This document shows, one piece after another, positions 24,216-34,129 of a stretch of 46,957 bases of DNA (positions are counted from its first letter, which is position 1; each line of letters starts with the position of its first letter). The notes under the pieces were generated by a model. The model was given only the letters and a program-made list of their open reading frames with translations. It was not told the origin of the DNA and ran no database searches. Position numbers and translations under genes: made by a program. Source of the stretch: Pseudomonadota bacterium. Lineage in GTDB: Bacteria > Pseudomonadota > Gammaproteobacteria > Burkholderiales > Burkholderiaceae_C. The DNA lies in NCBI GenBank assembly GCA_018240985.1, contig JAFEER010000264.1:1-46957 (forward strand), read 5' to 3'.

Positions 24216-25565
24216 CTACGTTCCGGCCGCGCTGGCGTCCAAGCTGACCCGCCATTCGCCCGTCAGGAGCTTCTGCATTAGGCCGCGCTTCAGCTTTGCA
24301 AAGTGTGACTGCTTGACGGCCAGAACCTGCAGCTTGGAATCAATCGAGTCCAAGATGCGCGCGATTTCGTCCTGCTCACGCCTGTCAACTGGCACGACCA
24401 GCGGAAGCGACGACAGGATGCCGGTGTTCATGTTGGGCATGGTTTGACCAACAGCGTTTTGTTCCAGCCAAGCACGCACTACATCAAGCTGGAGTAATTG
24501 AGCAAGGAAGGCCGAACTGTGTGTCGCAGAGGGGCGAGCCTTCAAGCATCCCGTGCCGCACAGCGCACCTTCAGACTCCTCGTCTATCAACGCAAATCGT
24601 GCAACGTCACCGCGACGACTGAAAAGCAAGTCGCCAGCAACGACTTTGTGCTTCGACAGTTCCTCTGCCCTCGTTGGTGAAATGCGTGCTGCCGTGGCGA
24701 GCTTGGCGCGACACCCCACCAAGTCCTTGGGCATCAGCACAGGCACACCTTCATCCTGATACTCGTCGGCGTGCAGCTGGCTCCCAAACGGTCCCGTTTG
24801 GAGTGCGCCATCACAGACAGCCCCCAAGGTTGTAGGAACCCAAGTAGCCGGAATCTCCCCCAGCTCACTGTCCTTGAATTCGGCGTGCGGCACCCAGCGT
24901 CCATCGGCATCTTGGGTGCCGACACCCCGGCTGAACAGGGTCTGCATCAGGCCCCGCTTGAGGGTCTGGGTGGCTTCAATCTGGCGCGCAATCACATCCA
25001 GCTTGTCGTCCACGGCCGTCAGGACGGCAGCAATTTTTTGTTGTTCGAGGAGTGGGGGAAGTCCAATCGAGAATCCGCGAATCTGCTGATAATTCAGGCC
25101 CTCTCGATTGCCACCTGCTTGCAGCTTGTTAATCTGTCCCTGTCCGAACTGAGAATTCAGGTACTGAGACAAGAAACCCGGCAAGAGTGAGTCGGCAGGT
25201 CGAATAATGCAAACATGCTGGTTCACATTTCCTTCGCCAAAGTCCTCTGGAAGAACCGCGCAGCGACCGATGGAAGCTCCCGTAATATTCAAAAGCACAT
25301 CAAGTGGACGGAGTGCTGAATTGGCCATCCGTTGATGCTGGTCAGCCGAGATATACGCCACATCCGAAAGACTTAGGCTCCCCCGCTGGACGTTTTGACT
25401 GCGAATTAGTGGCACTCCGCTGGCTAGATAAGATTCGCTACCGCCCTTCGGTGTGACGCCACTCCCCACCTTGACCACAAGGTTTCCCAGTTTGCAGTCC
25501 AGCCAATCGGATGGAATCCCTCCAGCTTCGGTCTCTTTGTATCCCGGCTTCTCGACCTGACTCAT
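24216..25565 (-). CDS. hsdS: Type I restriction enzyme, specificity subunit
   Basis: 449-aa subunit that reads the bipartite DNA target. Two target-recognition domains are visible, each opening with a similar block: GGIPSDWLDCKLGNLV near residue 15 and LGEIPATWVPTTLGAV near 235. Each is followed by a conserved helix (LPPLLEQQKIAAVLTAVDDKLD and, more diverged, VPVDRREQDEIARILDSID) that forms the coiled-coil spacer. It starts within hsdM's end (ATGA at 25562-25565). The target sequence cannot be deduced from the protein. Confidence 0.94.
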   Translation of the reverse strand: MSQVEKPGYKETEAGGIPSDWLDCKLGNLVVKVGSGVTPKGGSESYLASGVPLIRSQNVQRGSLSLSDVAYISADQHQRMANSALRPLDVLLNITGASIGRCAVLPEDFGEGNVNQHVCIIRPADSLLPGFLSQYLNSQFGQGQINKLQAGGNREGLNYQQIRGFSIGLPPLLEQQKIAAVLTAVDDKLDVIARQIEATQTLKRGLMQTLFSRGVGTQDADGRWVPHAEFKDSELGEIPATWVPTTLGAVCDGALQTGPFGSQLHADEYQDEGVPVLMPKDLVGCRAKLATAARISPTRAEELSKHKVVAGDLLFSRRGDVARFALIDEESEGALCGTGCLKARPSATHSSAFLAQLLQLDVVRAWLEQNAVGQTMPNMNTGILSSLPLVVPVDRREQDEIARILDSIDSKLQVLAVKQSHFAKLKRGLMQKLLTGEWRVSLDASAAGT

Positions 25566-27175
25566 GCCCCGGTCTCCAGCAGCCCCAATTCAGCCAAATA
25601 GCCGTTCAAACGCGCATCAATCTGCGCTTCTTCCTCTGACAACGCAGCCAACTGCGACAAGGTGGCCGCCACATCGACAGTTTCTTCGGTCTCGCCGTTG
25701 TCGATGTACCGAGCGATGTTGAGGTTGCCGTCATTGCTACGGATTTCGTCCAGCGTCACCACACGGCAGTAGCTCTCCACCTCGGTCTGGTGCTCAAACG
25801 CTGCCTTGTGCGCGCTGGCGATGTGGGCAATGTCCTCGGGACGCAGGCTGTTCTGGGCTTTGCCTTCGAGGTAGTCGCGGCTGGCGTCGATGATGATGAC
25901 CTTGCCCTTGAGCGCAGCGGGCTTGCGCTTGTTCAGGACGAGTACACAGGCCGGAATGCCGGTGTTGTAGAACAGGGCTGAGGGCAGACCGATGACGGCC
26001 TCGATGAGGTCGCCGGGCTGGTTGCCGTTGGCGGCATCGGTGCCGAACAGCAGGCCCTCGCGAATCTTGCCTTCCTCACCGCTGCGGAACAGCACGCCGT
26101 GCGGCAAGATGATGCCCATGCGGCCATCGGCTTTCAGGCTGGCCAGCATGTGCTGGGCGAAGGCGAGGTCGGCATAGCCACGCGGCGGGATGCCATAGAC
26201 AAAGCGGCCGTAGGGGTCGCTAACCTGCTTGTAGTTCGGTGCCTTGGGCTTCTTGTCGCCTTCTTGCTCCGCCTCGTTGGCCAGTTCCAGCGGGGACCAC
26301 CATTGCTTGGCTGAAAACGGTGGGTTGGCAATGACCCGGTCAAAGGTCCTCAGGTAGTCGCCATCGAGGTGCTTGGGTTCCACCAAGGTGTCGCCGCGCT
26401 CAATCTCCGCCCGCATGTTGTGCAGGTAGAGGTTCAGCTTGGCAATGGCCCATGTGCCCAGGTTCTTTTCTTGCCCGAACAGCAGCACATTGGGCTTGTC
26501 TCCCAAGAGCAGGCCACCCGGCAGCTTGGCGATGTGGTGGGCGCTTTCCACCAGCATGCCTCCACTGCCGCAGGTGGGGTCATACACGCTGTGGCCGGGC
26601 TGCGGGTCGATGAGTTCCACCACCAGTTGCACCACCGCCTTGGGCGTGTAGAACTCCCCGCCCTTCTTACCGGCATCGTCGGCGAACTGCTTGATGAGGT
26701 ACTCGTAGGCGTCACCCAGCATGTCCGCCTTGTAAAGGTCGGCATTGCCCAGCTTGTACTGATTGAAATGGCGCAACAGCCGCTGCAGGGTTGCGTCGGA
26801 CAGCACGCGCTTGTCACCGTACTGGGTGGCGGTCAGTACGTGCTGCAGTTCGGGGTTGTTCGCTTCTATGGTGGCAAAAGCCTTGTCCAGTGCCTCGCCG
26901 ATGTTCTCGGTGCGGGCAATCAACTCCGGCCACCTGGCAGTGCCGGGGAAATGCCCCCACTTGTCTTCAACCTCTTCCTCGGCGTCGGAAGCGCTCAGGC
27001 CCTCGGCCAGCATCAACTGGGCAATACGCTCCTCGAACACGTCGTTGAAGCGCTTAAGGAACAGCAAGCCGAAGATGTAGTTCTTGAAGTCCGACGAGTC
27101 GATAGAGCCGCGCAGGATGTTGGCCGACTCCCAGAGCCATGATTCGAGGGTTTCGAGGGTAAGTTGATTTGCCAT
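25562..27175 (-). CDS. hsdM: Type I restriction enzyme, methyltransferase subunit
   Basis: 537-aa N6-adenine methyltransferase. The N-terminal HsdM helical domain is TLESWLWESANILRGSIDSSDF. AdoMet motif I is DPTCGSGGMLVES near residue 208, and the catalytic motif IV is VIANPPFSAKQW near 290. It modifies the host target and forms HsdM2S and HsdR2M2S complexes. It is the first gene of the hsd operon; the 70-bp spacer before it should hold the promoter. Confidence 0.95.
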   Translation of the reverse strand: MANQLTLETLESWLWESANILRGSIDSSDFKNYIFGLLFLKRFNDVFEERIAQLMLAEGLSASDAEEEVEDKWGHFPGTARWPELIARTENIGEALDKAFATIEANNPELQHVLTATQYGDKRVLSDATLQRLLRHFNQYKLGNADLYKADMLGDAYEYLIKQFADDAGKKGGEFYTPKAVVQLVVELIDPQPGHSVYDPTCGSGGMLVESAHHIAKLPGGLLLGDKPNVLLFGQEKNLGTWAIAKLNLYLHNMRAEIERGDTLVEPKHLDGDYLRTFDRVIANPPFSAKQWWSPLELANEAEQEGDKKPKAPNYKQVSDPYGRFVYGIPPRGYADLAFAQHMLASLKADGRMGIILPHGVLFRSGEEGKIREGLLFGTDAANGNQPGDLIEAVIGLPSALFYNTGIPACVLVLNKRKPAALKGKVIIIDASRDYLEGKAQNSLRPEDIAHIASAHKAAFEHQTEVESYCRVVTLDEIRSNDGNLNIARYIDNGETEETVDVAATLSQLAALSEEEAQIDARLNGYLAELGLLETGA

Positions 27176-27245
27176 GTGTGCCTGATTCTAGGGAAGGAAG
27201 CGGTACACGTAGGCCTAGCGGAAATCTTGGCGCTGGCCAACAGCA

Positions 27246-29279
27246 TTACATCCTGCTGAAGGACCCTGCAAGCAGTTGAGCCATCCGCTCGGCGCCGTCG
27301 TTTGCAGTCAAGAATGCATAGTGCTTCTCGACAGTCGCTACCTTGTCATTCAGTACTAGCGCAGCTGTTTTGAAGTCACCACCGGTAGCCTTGAGAATTG
27401 CCGTCGCAACTATGTGACGAAAAGCATGTGTACCGATTCCCGGGCATTTATAGAGGTACGTCGCTGTGAGTTTTTCTACACGCCGCCCGAGCTCCGTCCA
27501 GAGGTGTGTTTCATTCGATTTTCCGGGGCCTTCAGCCGAGTTCAAGAAAAATAAGTCTGTAGGCCCCCGGACAAGCCGCTGGCGGTGCACGCGCACATAG
27601 CGCTCGATGTCTGTCCAGGCGGCGGCGTTTACTTGACACTCATAGAACTCTCGCGCACCAGCTGCTCCACGCGTGTTTTTGAAGCGTGACTTGTGAATTT
27701 TCAGCCACCACGAGCCGTCCTCACGCTGATGAAGTTCACCGGTATTATCAGCACGCCACGTCAGATGAATCAGGTTTCGCCTTCGAATCGGGTTCGAGGC
27801 GAGTAGTTTGATGAGCACGATGTCACGTGCCCAGATGGCCTCCGCCTTTGGGTCGAGCACAGGGCGGTCAGCACGCATCCTCTGAATCATGTCGGCAATC
27901 GCGTCCATTGGCTGTGCCATCTGTAGGATATGCATGATGGGCGCAAACGAGTCTCTTGAGACCTGCATTTCATCGTCGTACGATGCAGTCAGCTGATGGG
28001 TGAGTTCAAACGTTTTTTTGCAGAGCTCATCCCAATCAGCACTCCTGTAAGGCTCCGGCAGCGTGGCTTGCAGTTGAGGCGTCTGGCACAGATAGCCTGC
28101 CTCGGGACGCACGAGAGACGCGATATAGGCCAAAAACTGCGTGGCCCCTTGATTACGGGCCCTTACCCGCGATTTGGTCCAATCGAGATACTGCTCGATG
28201 TGGTCGGGCACAGCAAGCCACGCGAGTGTTTCGACGTCGGACTCGGGTACGTTGGCACCACCAGACTCGTGGCCTAGTCGAAGCCACCCGAGATACGCAG
28301 CGGTCTTAGCCCACGCAATGCGAGCGGATGCAACTTCTTTGTAGTCAACTGTCTGCCCCCGTCTGTCAGGTAAGAATGCCCACCAGTTGGTGTCAGTTCT
28401 CGCCGTTATTGGACATGGAGAAATCCGCCAACGCCCCCGGCGTGTTCGTTTCAGGCCATCCATAACTAGCGTGGCGGCTGTTTTGTAGCGAACGTAATTT
28501 TCCCACTGGTCACGCAAGGGGGTACCTGGTCCAGGTTTAAGACAGAAAATGATTCGCGTGAGCTCCCCCACCCGGTTCCGAAATTCGATTGGACGGGGTG
28601 CGCCGCCAACGCTTTCGACTCGCTTGCCCTGCTCTTTAATGCCTGCCAAGTGCAACAAGTATCCGCGGTCGAGACCGAAATAGGCCTCAAGGCGAGAGAT
28701 GTACATGGCGTTGCTGTTACGTGGATTCTTTCCGTTGAGCCAGCCGTGCAGCATGCCTTTCGCCACTCCGATGTTCCTTGCGACGAGGGCTACGTTTTGC
28801 CCGTCAAAAATCTCCCTGAGAACCGTCGTGAATGGCGTGGGTTTCTGCGACTCAAGTGCTTGTGCCGTGTCATGAACGATGACCGCCTCTTTCCACGGAC
28901 GCAACGCTGACAACGAGTTGCTGATGTTGCGACTCGTGCGCTCGTCTTGCTGCATGTGCTGTACATAACGCTCGCAGGCTTCGGGATACAGTCGGCGCAT
29001 CTCAAGGCCGACAATGTCGTCTTCGCAAAGACAGTTGGACTTCAGAAACCCTCGCAAGGCGGTCGCTCGGTTGGCGGCAGTCCTGGGGCTCATCAGTTTC
29101 TGCTCAACCAGACGAGCCTGGTCGTCGAGCATGATTTTGTATGTGAACGGTGTGTTCAAGTGGTGCTTTCGCACTCGCACACGCTTGCTTTTGGCCGGCT
29201 GCGACGCAGGTATAGCGGACGGGACAAAATACCTGCGGGCGCTGTAAGCGATTGATTCATTTGACGAAATCGACTTCAC
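27246..29279 (-). CDS. Large tyrosine-recombinase-like protein with internal HTH
   Basis: About 677 aa. The N-terminal part (LVEQKLMSPRTAANRATALRGFL) resembles a core-binding helix bundle. A Cro/C1-type HTH follows (VALVARNIGVAKGMLHGWLNG), then a long linker. The C-terminal catalytic-like domain has Arg in NPIRRRNLIHLTW, Lys in KIHKSRFKN, HxxR in GTHAFRHIVA and Tyr in KHYAFL; the usual His/Trp between the last two is Asn (VLNDK). I chose GTG 29279 (AAGGTGG upstream); the frame is open to GTG 29384, but that part is a terminator-linked repeat also found at 34130. It may be a recombinase or a regulator. It is distinct from the island integrase. Confidence 0.7.
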   Translation of the reverse strand: MKSISSNESIAYSARRYFVPSAIPASQPAKSKRVRVRKHHLNTPFTYKIMLDDQARLVEQKLMSPRTAANRATALRGFLKSNCLCEDDIVGLEMRRLYPEACERYVQHMQQDERTSRNISNSLSALRPWKEAVIVHDTAQALESQKPTPFTTVLREIFDGQNVALVARNIGVAKGMLHGWLNGKNPRNSNAMYISRLEAYFGLDRGYLLHLAGIKEQGKRVESVGGAPRPIEFRNRVGELTRIIFCLKPGPGTPLRDQWENYVRYKTAATLVMDGLKRTRRGRWRISPCPITARTDTNWWAFLPDRRGQTVDYKEVASARIAWAKTAAYLGWLRLGHESGGANVPESDVETLAWLAVPDHIEQYLDWTKSRVRARNQGATQFLAYIASLVRPEAGYLCQTPQLQATLPEPYRSADWDELCKKTFELTHQLTASYDDEMQVSRDSFAPIMHILQMAQPMDAIADMIQRMRADRPVLDPKAEAIWARDIVLIKLLASNPIRRRNLIHLTWRADNTGELHQREDGSWWLKIHKSRFKNTRGAAGAREFYECQVNAAAWTDIERYVRVHRQRLVRGPTDLFFLNSAEGPGKSNETHLWTELGRRVEKLTATYLYKCPGIGTHAFRHIVATAILKATGGDFKTAALVLNDKVATVEKHYAFLTANDGAERMAQLLAGSFSRM

Positions 29280-29310
29280 AGCGAGCCACCTTTGAAATTC
29301 TTGGGAGGCT

Positions 29311-29492
29311 CGTATGCAGGTAATGCCCAGGCGAGCATGTGCGAGCAATGTCTGCCTCGCACAGCGTGTAGCAACCGCCGTCACGGTTTAGCCTAAATTT
29401 GAAAAACGCCCTCCAAGAGCGAACTCTTGGAGGGCGAAATCATCAACATATGCCCCCTCTGGAGCGGGATACTGACTCACATCGGCTGGCCT
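29311..29492. repeat. Direct repeat A (terminator-linked, ~180 bp)
   Basis: This stretch matches 34130-34304 in the same orientation. The first 72 bp differ at roughly seven positions, the terminator stem is conserved (CGCCCTCCAA...TTGGAGGGCG), and AATCATCAACA follows. The repeats lie on either side of the 1354-residue gene. Confidence 0.8.
29402..29436 (-). terminator. Terminator after the 1354-residue gene
   Basis: On the minus strand CGCCCTCCAAGAG pairs with CTCTTGGAGGGCG (13 bp) around a TTCG loop, followed by T5. It ends transcription of the large gene ending at 29614. Confidence 0.9.
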
Positions 29493-29499
29493 GATTGAC

Positions 29500-29518
29500 G
29501 AGCTGCGGTCCGCAGCTC
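29500..29518. repeat. 19-bp palindrome
   Basis: GAGCTGCGG and CCGCAGCTC are perfect 9-bp arms separated by one T, between the stop of the large gene and its terminator. It is a possible protein-binding site or a hairpin in the 3' UTR. Confidence 0.55.
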
Positions 29519-29613
29519 GCCGAGCGTATGGGCTGACTGGTGCGCGCAACTAAGTCCGATACGGGAGCCGGTGTTTCCACCACGACTCTTTCAGCAGTCG
29601 CCTACTGCACCAC

Positions 29614-32600
29614 TCAAACGGTCTGTATTTCGAATGGGGATGCATTCGCTCCAGAAGCCTCGTGTGGCTGCGTGGACTCAACCTGCGCAATCACTGCGGA
29701 GTCCGGCTCAGGCACATTGCCGTCAAAAACGAGATGCGGCACCGCCGTGCACTTGAGCGCATCCAGCTTCACGGCTCGCCGTTGGTCTGGCTTGGCTGCC
29801 AGTTCCAGGCCTGCCTGGACGGCCTGAGCCAGAACATTGCTCAGGGTCTTAAGCCTGGCTTCCCGCAGAGTCTCCAACGGTGGGTAATGCGAGTCCGGGC
29901 CTGCGGTGGAGACGACAAGCTGTGCTGTAAGGTCCGCAACCTCTGCCAAGAACCACTCCGCGTCGACGCCAGGGTTCCGCAGTGCACCTTCAACGAGGTG
30001 CACCAAAAGCTCGGCAAAAGCTTTCACCTGCGAATGGTTGGCAGCCAGCAGGTTCAGGAACTCGAGCGCGACGCGAACACCGCTGACGAACTCTGTGTCC
30101 GGGCTTGCCAAGTATTCCTTGAACTTTTGAACGGTATATCGCAAGGTGAAGCCCCCTTGCAAAGCCATCCACAACAGGTCATGCGCCGCCAAGGACACGA
30201 AGGTGCGATTGCCCAGGAACTGCTGCAGTACTGCTTGGCTGTAGTCTCTCGGTCCAATCACTCCTTTGCTGCCCGCGTGCATCAACAGCATCTGAGGCCA
30301 AACACAAGGTCGCAGGAGGGTGGCTGCCGCCAGCTGCGCAAGCCTGCCATCAACCGTCAACAGCGTCGCATCCCGCTCGGCGACCAACAGCATCGCGGAA
30401 TACTCTTCCGCCTCGAGAGCATCTTCTGCGTTTTCCAAGCCATCCGGCAAGGTGTCCGGCCCGTAAGCAGGAAGGACCTCGCAATATGTCCGAACGGCAT
30501 CGACCATGCTTTGCAAGAACAAGACACGGCGTTCCTTGTCTCGGGCGCTGTACTCGATGAAGCGCATCTCGCCTTCATCGTCCATCAGGCTCCCGCTCTC
30601 CCCCGCTGTCTCCGCCTCTTCAAGGCGGACCTCCAGGACTTCTAATGTCTGGGTAGAGCAATAGACCTTTGGAAGAACACTCAGTGCCTTTTGGCAGCCA
30701 ATACGCGTGAGCTCCGCGATGGTCGCAGCATCGACCACATACGCCGCATCGGACCGCTCCAAGAGCTGGGCAGAGCTTTCGCGGTCTTCGGTAGTGCCCC
30801 GCGACACAAAGAGCTTGGGGCCCGAGTTGGGCCATCCGGTGACAACGTCAACGACGCTCATGCCCAGCATTCGAGCGACGATTCCCAGGGTCAGCGGACC
30901 ATTTTGGTAGGCGTCTATGACCGTCTTTGAGTAGGCGGCCTTGCGCTTGAGCACCGCATGCACATGCGAGAAATTCGCTCCCTCCGCACCGGTCGGAACA
31001 GGAACAGACAAGAACGCTGAATCCGACGACATCGACTTTTGAACACGTTCCTGCGAAACGTTCAGCAAATGTCGATAGACCGAGGTAATGCCCTGGACGG
31101 TGAACTTGCGTGTGGTCCCCAAACCGCCGGGTAATTCCACTTCGCCCCCGAGAGCCGCCCCCAGCAGCGACCGGACCTCAGCGCTGTCATGCGGGTAGAA
31201 CCCATCACGGGTCGGCAACGCACCCGCGTTCGCCGGGTCCAACGAAATCGTCAGCGTTACTCCGAATGCGTCCTGCAATTGAACTGTCGAGCCAGGCACG
31301 ACTGCCTGCAGGGACTCATCCATATTTGGAAGCTTGGCCCGGCATGCGACGATGCCAACGAAGTAGCCCGTGGCTGCCTCGAGCACATCCATGTTTCGGC
31401 GGAACTGTCGATACAGCCGCAGCATGCCCGACTCCTGCCGGTCGTACTTCAGCTCAAGCGAAGCAAGCTGCGCGATTTGGCGATGACGACCATCCAGCTC
31501 GTCAGGCAAGGCCTCCAAATCCTGGTGGAATCGGAGCATTTTCTTGCTCTTGAGGTCCAAGACGAGTCGGAGCAGCCAGCTCCCCGAACTCTTCGGAGCG
31601 CTCTCGCACTGCCGGTCCCCCAGTGGCACCAGGAAGTCCCAATCTGCCGCCTGCTGCCCAAGCTCCAAAGCAAGTCCTCGGATATGGTCGTCAGCGGCCC
31701 AGTCGCCTGGCAATGACGTCAGGAGCTCACGCGCCTTCTTCCGCGAACCGCTGCGGACATAGCAAACCAGGAGCCGAATATGGAGTTCGGTTCGATGCCC
31801 CAGCGGTGCGAACCTCTCGTAGATTCGCGCCGCATCTGCGTGCTTACGCACTGCGTAGTACAGGTCCGCAAGTTGAAGCGCTACAGGCCCCTGACTCAAA
31901 TCGGGAACCAGCTCTTTGGCACGGGCAACCGCGACATCGCATTCAGCGTCGTCATCTGCCAAATGAAGAATGCGTGCGCCACCGCAAATGAGCGGCAGGC
32001 TGTCTGTAGTGGCCCAGTTGACCGCTTTGACCTCCGCGGTCGCCTGGGCGCGGCCGTCCTTCGACCGCCACAGTGCAATCCAACGCATCGCCTGCATGAT
32101 GTCGAGCACTTTGGGCTCAGAACAAGGTACTTTCTGAATTGCAGCAACTACTGCATCAAGAAGAGCGACGTCCCCAGCATCGGATGCGACCTCCGCGACC
32201 AGTATCAGCGCATCTTCTTCAAGCTGGTTCAGCCAGGCCCGGCCATTGGCCAAGATGTCGTCAAGGCGGTCTAGCCGTCGGTAAGCATCCAATGCCACGC
32301 GCAGGAGCTTCGGGCTGAGCGCCTCTGCATGCCGGGCCTCTTCGACGAGTTTCAATGCCTCTTCAGCTTGGCCAGCGAGGTTGTACGCATAGGCCAGATG
32401 CACCAGCGTGTCAGCGCGGGCCTCGGTGCTCTGAACCTCCCACAACCGCTCCTTGCGCGGAGTCAGGTGAGAAATCGCCTGCTTCAACGCATCGAGCTTG
32501 GCCCCGGGCCGAAGTTCGAATGCACTTTGAATAGGGTCTACCGTCGCAACTTCCAGCGCTAGTGCCAGCGCGGTTCGTCGGACAAAGAACCCCGCATCAG

Positions 32601-33678
32601 GCAAGTCGAGTGCTTGCGCAATGGCTTGATTTGCGCCCGCAAGGTCACCGACCATCTTGCGCGCCAACGCCACAGTTTGCAGCACATCGCAGTTGGAACG
32701 CATAGCCGCCGGCGCATCGGCCAACTTGATGTCCTCACCGTTGAACATGCGTGCGTTTGTGTATGCAATCCAAACGTGCGCTGACGTGGGGTACCTATCG
32801 AAAGCCTTGATGCCCGCGGTAACTGCGCCCGCGACATCGTCGTTGAGCAGCAGTCCGCGAACACCCGAGGCTGCCATCTTTTCATCGTCGGGGTACAGCT
32901 CCGCTGCCTTGAGGAAGTCCGCGACTGCCTTTTTGCCCCCCTCCAGGTGCAATGTGCACAGCGCCCGCTGCAGATACCACCGGGCCTGCTGATGTAGGTC
33001 CAGCACGCTCATGTCCGAGCCCAAGCGAGTCACGGCTTCCAGGCCATCTCGAAATCGACAGGCCTTCAGCAAGTCATTGATGCCGTCAAGCTGGTCAGAA
33101 ATGAACTTGTTGACAGAGTCTGACCGTGCACCTGGCAGGCCGATGGCACCGTCCAGTTTCGACTCAATCCGCAGCGCAGTTGATTGGAGCGTTAGATTGC
33201 TCTCTCTCTGCTCATGGAACATCGCGCCAGGCGCATTCGGCGCGTAGTCCCGCTGCAACCTGCTATTGCCTCGAATGTGGCGGCAGATGTCATCCCAGAA
33301 TTCGATTTCGACGGGAAACTTCCCCGCAGCAACGCGCGTGTCAGACAGGTTCTGGACGTCGTGCAGCAGCGTTGCATCAGCCACCGCAGTAGTCGCGACG
33401 ATGAGCTTGATGATGGGGACCTTCTTCTTCTCCGCTCGCTCAAGCTCCTTCTCGACCATCTTGAGCGTCAACGCACCATCGACATACCGCTTGGACTGGA
33501 TGCCGAACCGGCCGGCAGACGAGTTCACGAAGACATCAACACCCCCCTGTGCCTGCCCTCGCCTGCCATTGATTTTAGGCATCGGGTCCCCGAACAACTC
33601 GCCGTAAATCCGGGCACACATGTCCTCGAAGGCCGAGTCATCCGTTGGTTTCGAGATTTCGAACTGTACTGAGTGCAT
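29614..33678 (-). CDS. Multidomain protein: predicted PD-(D/E)xK nuclease, TPR, GreA/B-C-like, PIN-like
   Basis: 1354-aa protein not assigned to a named system. Residues 1-130 resemble an Mrr-like nuclease: E18, GGVDVF (D48) and GIQSKRY (Q61-x-K63). Residues about 220-780 are helical repeats of TPR type (e.g. AYNLAGQAEEALKLVEEARH). About 785-870 resembles a GreA/GreB C-terminal domain (VVPGSTVQLQDAFGV, then SLLGAALGGEVELPGG). About 970-1130 looks like a PIN domain (AAYVVDAATIAELTRIG, ATLLTVDGRLAQLA), with helices after it. AAGGAG lies 6 bp before the ATG. It has its own terminator. Two predicted nuclease ends around a solenoid sensor suggest an abortive-infection effector (inference). Confidence 0.75.
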   Translation of the reverse strand: MHSVQFEISKPTDDSAFEDMCARIYGELFGDPMPKINGRRGQAQGGVDVFVNSSAGRFGIQSKRYVDGALTLKMVEKELERAEKKKVPIIKLIVATTAVADATLLHDVQNLSDTRVAAGKFPVEIEFWDDICRHIRGNSRLQRDYAPNAPGAMFHEQRESNLTLQSTALRIESKLDGAIGLPGARSDSVNKFISDQLDGINDLLKACRFRDGLEAVTRLGSDMSVLDLHQQARWYLQRALCTLHLEGGKKAVADFLKAAELYPDDEKMAASGVRGLLLNDDVAGAVTAGIKAFDRYPTSAHVWIAYTNARMFNGEDIKLADAPAAMRSNCDVLQTVALARKMVGDLAGANQAIAQALDLPDAGFFVRRTALALALEVATVDPIQSAFELRPGAKLDALKQAISHLTPRKERLWEVQSTEARADTLVHLAYAYNLAGQAEEALKLVEEARHAEALSPKLLRVALDAYRRLDRLDDILANGRAWLNQLEEDALILVAEVASDAGDVALLDAVVAAIQKVPCSEPKVLDIMQAMRWIALWRSKDGRAQATAEVKAVNWATTDSLPLICGGARILHLADDDAECDVAVARAKELVPDLSQGPVALQLADLYYAVRKHADAARIYERFAPLGHRTELHIRLLVCYVRSGSRKKARELLTSLPGDWAADDHIRGLALELGQQAADWDFLVPLGDRQCESAPKSSGSWLLRLVLDLKSKKMLRFHQDLEALPDELDGRHRQIAQLASLELKYDRQESGMLRLYRQFRRNMDVLEAATGYFVGIVACRAKLPNMDESLQAVVPGSTVQLQDAFGVTLTISLDPANAGALPTRDGFYPHDSAEVRSLLGAALGGEVELPGGLGTTRKFTVQGITSVYRHLLNVSQERVQKSMSSDSAFLSVPVPTGAEGANFSHVHAVLKRKAAYSKTVIDAYQNGPLTLGIVARMLGMSVVDVVTGWPNSGPKLFVSRGTTEDRESSAQLLERSDAAYVVDAATIAELTRIGCQKALSVLPKVYCSTQTLEVLEVRLEEAETAGESGSLMDDEGEMRFIEYSARDKERRVLFLQSMVDAVRTYCEVLPAYGPDTLPDGLENAEDALEAEEYSAMLLVAERDATLLTVDGRLAQLAAATLLRPCVWPQMLLMHAGSKGVIGPRDYSQAVLQQFLGNRTFVSLAAHDLLWMALQGGFTLRYTVQKFKEYLASPDTEFVSGVRVALEFLNLLAANHSQVKAFAELLVHLVEGALRNPGVDAEWFLAEVADLTAQLVVSTAGPDSHYPPLETLREARLKTLSNVLAQAVQAGLELAAKPDQRRAVKLDALKCTAVPHLVFDGNVPEPDSAVIAQVESTQPHEASGANASPFEIQTV

Positions 33679-34129
33679 GTGGCTCCTTGTTCTGCCGTCC
33701 CCTTGCGTGGCACGCGCCATCGCAAGACCTTCCCTATGACACTGGATGTCCGCTCAGCTGCGCAATCGCGACTAACCACACAGCTATGCTCCGTTGAGCC
33801 ACATCTTATCCAGCGCTGGTAATGCATCCAGTGCGTCAGCGGCCCAAGCATACGTACGAGCCACTCCAGCTGCACAGCCTGCAGCAAGTCGCGAAATCGG
33901 TGACGTTGTGCACCAGTCCTGCAGAGCCAGCTTTTCGCCGTGACAGGCCGGCCAGCTGACCGACGCGGGCAAGCCGCTGCCTCAGGACAGACAAGACTGC
34001 CCGGCTTTCGGGTATTCGCACGACCCTCCACCGTGTGCGCGTCGATTCATGCAAGTCGCGGCGTCTCTAAGCAGTCAGTCGTTCCGTTCGCCGGTTGCGC
34101 AGCGGTCTGTCCCCCTTGCACCATCAGGT
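33679..34129. other. Spacer upstream of the large nuclease-TPR gene
   Basis: 451 bp with no convincing gene on either strand; short open frames have poor starts and no recognisable domains. It should contain the promoter of the 1354-residue gene. It could be the remains of a lost gene between repeat B and the present gene. Confidence 0.5.
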
